Below are positions 59,525 to 64,000 of a DNA stretch of 64,000 nucleotides, in pieces. The notes below the pieces were generated by a model. That model was not told where the DNA came from. It searched no databases and worked only from the letters and a program-made list of their open reading frames with translations. The first letter of the stretch is position 1; each line of letters begins with the position of its first letter. Source of the stretch: Mycoplasma haemofelis str. Langford 1 (GTDB lineage: Bacteria > Bacillota_I > Bacilli_A > Mycoplasmatales > Mycoplasmoidaceae); the NCBI RefSeq assembly GCF_000200735.1, contig NC_014970.1:992001-1056000 (forward strand). The letters are read 5' to 3'. Made by a program: the position numbers and the translations under genes.

Positions 59525-59784
59525 TAGCTATTTCTAGTTTGAATAACCTCCAGAAGTCTTCATCTCTTTAGGGCGGAGAATGGACGACAGCTTATTATCT
59601 TAACTTTATCTCCCTCTTTGGCTGTCTCCAGTTCATCATGAGCATGGAACTTCTTATGAACGGTAACCCTCTTCTTATAGAAGGAGTGCATAAAGTCACG
59701 CTCCACAGTAACAACTATAGTCTTACTACTCTTGGTAGAAGTAACAACTCCTTGAAGAACCTTCTTCCTTGACTTACTTTCCAT
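59524..59784 (-). CDS. rpsQ: 30S ribosomal protein S17
   Basis: 86 aa, ATG 59784 to TAA 59524. [48 protein letters not shown]: the RW near the C-terminus, conserved in S17, uses TGA. Stop overlaps the rplN ATG by 1 nt. Confidence 0.95.
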
Positions 59785-59787
59785 TAT

Positions 59788-60027
59788 CTATTCCTTCTTA
59801 TCAGAAATCTCTTTGTAATGTTGCCAGTCCTCAGCAGTTAACTTCTCATTCCTCTCTCTCAGGATAGTCAAAAGTTGGGCGATAGTTCTTCTTGTCTCCT
59901 TAAAGATCGCAGTATTAGTTAGCTCCCCTTGAACTAACTTAAAGCGATTCTCCAAAAGCTTAGCCTTAAGCTTAATAACCATATTCTTTATCTCTTGGGT
60001 ATCGTACCCTCTTAGATCCTTAATCAT
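59788..60027 (-). CDS. rpmC: 50S ribosomal protein L29
   Basis: 79 aa from ATG 60027 ([13 protein letters not shown]), the standard L29 opening; TTG 60036 would add MPI. Ends at TAG 59788 after [13 protein letters not shown], slightly longer than usual. The helical hairpin (FRFKL-like [30 protein letters not shown]) is clear. Confidence 0.92.
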   Translation of the reverse strand: MIKDLRGYDTQEIKNMVIKLKAKLLENRFKLVQGELTNTAIFKETRRTIAQLLTILRERNEKLTAEDWQHYKEISDKKE

Positions 60028-60433
60028 TATTGGCAAAAACAGTCTTAGTCTTGATTGGAAGTTTATTTCCAGCTAAATAAAAAGCTCTCTTCACATCTTC
60101 AGGACTCAATCCCGCCACTTCAAAAAGAATAGTTCCCCTCTTTACAGGGCAAACAAACTTATCAGGAGCACCTTTACCGGATCCCATACGTACCTCCAAA
60201 GGCTTCTTGGTTAAAGACATGTGGGGAAATATTCTAATTCACATCTTTCCAACCTTACCCAGCCTCTTTGAAATAGCAATCCTAGCAGCCTCTATTTGTC
60301 TATCAGTCATTCAACATCCTTCTTCAGCCATAATTCCGGCAGTCCCAAAAGCCACATAGCTATTCCCTTTCGCTGGAGCCTTATAGTTAACCTTATGGGG
60401 CTTTCTTCACTTGATTCTCTTTGGCTGTAACAT
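60020..60433 (-). CDS. rplP: 50S ribosomal protein L16
   Basis: 137 aa, ATG 60433 to TAA 60020. [14 protein letters not shown] (Trp from TGA), [20 protein letters not shown] and [20 protein letters not shown] are classical L16 blocks; contacts tRNA in the A site. Confidence 0.96.
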
Positions 60434-60435
60434 GA

Positions 60436-61170
60436 CTAATATGTGGCGGAGATGTACTTATTATCCTTACTATCCCCCTTACTCTTTGCCTTAGCTGCAG
60501 AAGGTAAAGGCATAAAGTATCTTCCGAAATAAAGTCCCCTATTTACCCATACCTTAACCCCTAATACTCCGTAGTCTCTCTTAGCTATTTGGAAGGAATA
60601 GTCTATATCTGCCCTTAAAGTGGAAAGAGGAATGGATCCATCAGAATAGGCTTCATTTCTAGCAATCTCAACCCCATTAATACGTCCTGAAAGCTTCACT
60701 TTAACTCCCAAAGCCCCAGCCATCATAGCCCTCTTCATCAATCTTTTTATTACCAGTCTGTGAGGAACTCTATTCTCAATAGCATCCACCACTTCCTGAC
60801 CAATGATCTCAGCAGAAACTGCGGGATTCTTAAGCTCCTTAATATCCATCTTCACCTCCACACTCTTACCTAGGATAATTCTTAAATCCTTGTTGATCAA
60901 AGAAAGCTCCTTGTCGTTAGAAAGGATCAACCCAGGCTGCGCCAAATGAAGGTAAATGAAGACAGTAACCTTCTCTCCGAAATTACTAAAACGCTCTATT
61001 TCAATAAGAGCTACACCAGCCTTCCTGCATCTCTCCTTCAGAACTTTTCGAACCTTCTCGTCCTCAAGTAGTCACTTTATGGACATAGAACGATTAGGGG
61101 AATTCCATCTGGAAACCCAGTTCTTATTCAGACCGAAACGTAAACTATTCGGATTAACCTTTTGACCCAT
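60436..61170 (-). CDS. rpsC: 30S ribosomal protein S3
   Basis: 244 aa, ATG 61170 to TAG 60436. MGQKVNPNSLRFGLNKNWVS opens it; KH domain in the middle (AQPGLILSNDKE); MMAGALGVKVKLSGRINGVE and DYGVLGVKVWVNRG in the C-terminal domain. Overlaps rplV by 17 nt. Confidence 0.96.
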
Positions 61171-61627
61171 CGCCTTCCTTTTGCATAATTGACTTCGGTT
61201 TTATCTCAACAGATCTATCGGCTAACTTAGGCTTATACTTGTGTTGGTGAGCTCTTGGCCTCAATAGGTAGGCATTCAATTTCTTTCTTTCATCCTTATC
61301 ATCGGAAAGACATATCTCCAAATGGGAAAATCTCTTTCTTATTAAATCCGCACGCCCTTTAGCTCTAGGAATAGTTCTCTTTAAAGTTCTTCCTTGATTG
61401 GCAGAGGAGCTGAATACATAAAGTCTATCCCCAGACATGGCGTGATTATTAACGGCATTAGCTGCTGCAGACATAAGTAGCTTCTTAAGGTATTTAGCTG
61501 TCTTTTGAGGTTGATTATCTAAGATTCTAAGAGCTTCCATATAGGACTTATTCCTAATAAGACGACAACAAAGAATTGCCTTCTTAGAGGACACATGAAC
61601 ATTTCTTTGGATGGCTCTAGCGATCAT
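61154..61627 (-). CDS. rplV: 50S ribosomal protein L22
   Basis: 157 aa, ATG 61627 to TAA 61154, longer than the usual 110-120 because of a C-terminal extension (DDKDERKKLNAYLLRPRAHQ onward). The tunnel hairpin is recognisable (GRTLKRTIPRAKGRADLIRK). ALRILDNQPQKTAKYLKKLL is the conserved core. Confidence 0.93.
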   Translation of the reverse strand: MIARAIQRNVHVSSKKAILCCRLIRNKSYMEALRILDNQPQKTAKYLKKLLMSAAANAVNNHAMSGDRLYVFSSSANQGRTLKRTIPRAKGRADLIRKRFSHLEICLSDDKDERKKLNAYLLRPRAHQHKYKPKLADRSVEIKPKSIMQKEGDGSKG

Positions 61628-61899
61628 TATTTTTTAGTTTTAGCAGCTGTATGCTGTTTGAACACTCGAGTGGGAGCAAACTCACCCAACTTGTGACCAA
61701 GCATGTACTCGGTACAATATACATTAATGAAGTTCTTACCATTATGAACGGCAAAAGTAAGTCCCACGAATTCAGGATATATGGTGCTCCTTCTGGATCA
61801 AGTCTTAATGATCTTCTTTTTCTCTTGAGCCTGCATAGCAATAGCCTTCTTCAGTAGAGAGGCTTCTACGTATAAACCCTTCTTCGAACTACGTGACAT
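61627..61899 (-). CDS. rpsS: 30S ribosomal protein S19
   Basis: 90 aa, ATG 61899 to TAA 61627. [60 protein letters not shown]. The conserved TWSR Trp is TGA. Two 1-nt overlaps or tight gaps place it between rplB and rplV as expected. Confidence 0.96.
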
Positions 61900-61904
61900 A
61901 GGAA

Positions 61905-62759
61905 CTAACGCTTACTCTTGAAATGTCTGGACAGAACAATCATGGAATTAGATCTTTTATTCTTCTTACGAGTTTTAACCCCCATACACTTTTTACCCCA
62001 AGGAGTTCTTGGAGCATCTCTACCAATAGGGCTTCTACCCTCACCACCACCGTGAATGTGATCATTAGGGTTCATGGCAGAACCTCTAACTGTAGGCCTA
62101 ATACCTAAATAACGAGTCTTACCAGCTTTACCTAAACGAACCAAATTATGATCCACATTGGAAACTTGTCCAACTGTAGCTCTAGCTTCGTTCAGTATCT
62201 TTCTATTCTCCTTGGAAGCCAGCTTTATAACTGTGTAACGACCGGTGGTATCTCTACCTAGGATCTGAGCATAGGAACCGGCAGATCTTGCGATCTTCCC
62301 ACCCCTATTAGGGGCTATTTCTATATTATGAACAAAAGTACCCTCTGCAATTTTACCAATAGGCATGGCATTACCAAGCTTGATATCCACGCCATCGGCT
62401 CCAGATATTATAGTATCCCCAACCTTTATTCCGTGGGGAGTAAGAATATATCTCTTCTCTCCATCAGCATAGGCAACTAAGGATATAAAAGAGGATCTAT
62501 TCGGATCATACTCAATGGTCTTAATAACTGCGGGAACTCCATCCTTATCCCTCTTGAAATCTATAATTCGATAACGACGCTTATGCCCTCCACCCCTATG
62601 TCTAACAGTAATCTTCCCAGTATTATTCCTACCCCCAGTCTTATTAAGCTTCTTAGTTAAAGGTTTAAAAGGCTTATCTGTAGTTAACTCCTTTCTGTAA
62701 TCAATAAATATGATTCTCCTTCTTCCTGAGCTTCGAGTAACAACTTGACGTATTGACAT
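61905..62759 (-). CDS. rplB: 50S ribosomal protein L2
   Basis: 284 aa, ATG 62759 to TAG 61905. [40 protein letters not shown] and [20 protein letters not shown] identify L2, the peptidyl-transferase-centre protein. Confidence 0.97.
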   Translation of the reverse strand: MSIRQVVTRSSGRRRIIFIDYRKELTTDKPFKPLTKKLNKTGGRNNTGKITVRHRGGGHKRRYRIIDFKRDKDGVPAVIKTIEYDPNRSSFISLVAYADGEKRYILTPHGIKVGDTIISGADGVDIKLGNAMPIGKIAEGTFVHNIEIAPNRGGKIARSAGSYAQILGRDTTGRYTVIKLASKENRKILNEARATVGQVSNVDHNLVRLGKAGKTRYLGIRPTVRGSAMNPNDHIHGGGEGRSPIGRDAPRTPWGKKCMGVKTRKKNKRSNSMIVLSRHFKSKR

Positions 62760-62761
62760 AA

Positions 62762-63076
62762 CTATTCCTTAGCAGCCTCTTCCACTTGCTTATTTAGATT
62801 GCTGAAATCGGCTCCAGACACAGTTATATATGCCACTTTAAAAGCCTTAGTGTAGTTATACCTACTCCTGTTGGAATAACGAGCTTTAGAAGGCTTTCCA
62901 TTGATAATATTCACGGATTTAGGCTTAACTCCAAACATGGATTCAAAAGCTGCAGCTATTTGATGCTTAGAAGCATTTAGATTAACGTAAAAGCTAAGCT
63001 TTGGATTAGGTAAGGCTCTCATAGTTTGAACCTTCTCGGTGATCTTAGGTTTAAGTATTACTGAAGTTATTTCCAT
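62762..63076 (-). CDS. rplW: 50S ribosomal protein L23
   Basis: 104 aa, ATG 63076 to TAG 62762. [20 protein letters not shown], then [20 protein letters not shown], the canonical L23 core next to the exit tunnel and SRP site. Overlaps rplD by 10 nt. Confidence 0.95.
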   Translation of the reverse strand: MEITSVILKPKITEKVQTMRALPNPKLSFYVNLNASKHQIAAAFESMFGVKPKSVNIINGKPSKARYSNRSRYNYTKAFKVAYITVSGADFSNLNKQVEEAAKE

Positions 63077-63708
63077 GATCCCAATCGCTCACACAATAAA
63101 TCCATTGCCTCTTTAGTTAACAACAAGAAACTTTGATTCATTAAATCCCTAACAGAGCAGTGAAAGAAATCTCTACATGTAACATTGGAAAGGTTTCTGG
63201 AAACTAAGAATACTGAGGATGCGCTCTCCTTATCTAGAAGCAAAAGCTTCTTGGAATCTAATTTAGCCTTTCCCAAGAACTCTTGAAACTCCTTAGTTTT
63301 CTTAAGAGAGGAGAAACTTTCATCCAAAAGAGCAATATTCTCGGATTCAAATATCCCTTTTCAAGCAGAAGCAAAAGCCAATCTAGACACCTTCCTATTA
63401 ACCCCCACAACGTAATTTCTCATAGGGGAAGGCCCAAAAGCTACACCACCACCCCTAAATTGAGGGTTACGTCTGGAACCTTGTCTAGCTCTACCGGTGT
63501 GTTTCTGTCTATAAGGCTTCTTACCCGTGCCGGAAACTTCCGATTTATTCTTGGTGTCGTGAGTTCCCTGCCTTCTATTTTGATTCTCGCAATTTACAGC
63601 TTCAAAAATTGCATGGGAATGAATCTCATCGGGAAGGATGATAGAAGCTGGTAACTCAAAGCTTCCCTTTATATCTCCAGATGCGGAAAAAATACTAATT
63701 GGCTTCAC
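63067..63708 (-). CDS. rplD: 50S ribosomal protein L4
   Basis: 213 aa, GTG 63708 to TAA 63067. [40 protein letters not shown] and [15 protein letters not shown] form the tunnel loop. The central Trp before KGIFES is TGA. Overlaps rplC by 14 nt. Confidence 0.95.
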
Positions 63709-64000
63709 TTCTTAGGATCTTGAACGGCTCATCCACGCACTTCTTCTTTCTAGTGGTGGTCTTTATTCTAACGATAGAATTAGATCTACCAGCAACCGAT
63801 CCCTTTACGAACAATAAATTCTTCTCTGGATCAACATAAACTATCTCTAAGTTGATCTGAGAGACTCTCTCACATCCATACCTCCCAGCCATCTTCTTAC
63901 CCTTCCAGACCTTTTGGGGAGAAACACCACCTCTACCTGTTTCCAAAGAACCTTGATATCTATGCGGATATCCAGCACCGTGAGAGCGAGGCCCACAGGA
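63695..64000 (-). CDS. rplC: 50S ribosomal protein L3 (5' end beyond window)
   Basis: C-terminal 101 residues visible; coding continues past the right edge. [37 protein letters not shown] and ILRSEAN at TAG 63695. The motif KMAGRYG is diagnostic for L3. First gene of the S10 segment seen here; rpsJ should lie upstream outside the window. Confidence 0.93.
   Translation of the reverse strand, partial: SCGPRSHGAGYPHRYQGSLETGRGGVSPQKVWKGKKMAGRYGCERVSQINLEIVYVDPEKNLLFVKGSVAGRSNSIVRIKTTTRKKKCVDEPFKILRSEAN

Overview
The window reads as part of a hemotropic mycoplasma chromosome (Mollicutes; haemofelis/haemocanis-type, species not assigned). UGA must be read as Trp (genetic code 4). With the standard code nearly every gene breaks, and the breaks fall on conserved Trp positions: the last residue of S8 and S14, the QRW-LGG motif of S2, the RW in S17 and the WC motifs of the surface-type families. 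All coordinates below use code 4. I see no rRNA, tRNA, insertion sequence, prophage or CRISPR array.

Region 1 (1 to about 31.9 kb) is a dense accessory array of about 49 small genes of roughly 190-230 codons on both strands. Almost all encode one N-terminal hydrophobic Gly/Ala-rich segment followed by a hydrophilic Lys/Glu-rich body. I sort them by N-terminus into families: A (M-D-A-K-L-L-S-I-P type), B (M-N-L-L-Y-K type, G-x-x-Y-Y-G-I/V), C (AAAGG-x-GTAG type), D (M-E-L-I/V-Q-K type), E (minus strand, GTGAYFG type), F (minus strand, A-I-P-T-V type), G (minus strand, long Trp/Tyr-rich proteins) and H (two acidic genes). Despite little overall similarity, nearly all carry four cysteines in two C-x(16-25)-C pairs, most often C-x22-C, usually written WC...YC with Trp encoded by TGA. 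Between 13.3 and 24.5 kb a unit is repeated three times: A-B-C-D in near-zero-spacing operons on the plus strand, diverging from E (with or without F) on the minus strand. Tandem 7-10 bp repeats break or flank several of these genes, one G gene has a nonsense codon, and one D gene is a mosaic of two neighbours. This looks like a variable surface-protein factory using slippage, duplication and recombination.

Region 2 (31.9 to 49.2 kb, minus strand) is a compact housekeeping run: rpsB-(unknown)-nusB-(membrane protein)-nusA-infB-rbfA-(membrane protein)-obg-pyrG-hisS-(PD-(D/E)XK nuclease)-pcrA/uvrD-aspS-leuS, with greA upstream. Neighbouring genes are mostly 0-4 nt apart or overlap. LeuRS lacks a recognisable editing domain.

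Region 3 (49.2 to 50.2 kb) is a short plus-strand island with tmRNA (ssrA) and a DJ-1/PfpI-family gene.

Region 4 (50.1 to 64 kb, minus strand) is the fused S10-spc-alpha cluster from rplC (cut by the window end) to rplQ, including secY, adk, map, infA, rpmJ and rpoA. It supplies ribosomal proteins, the Sec channel, RNA polymerase alpha and initiation factor 1. It is interrupted once, between adk and map, by a small opposite-strand membrane-protein gene whose frame is broken by 8-bp and 10-bp tandem duplications.
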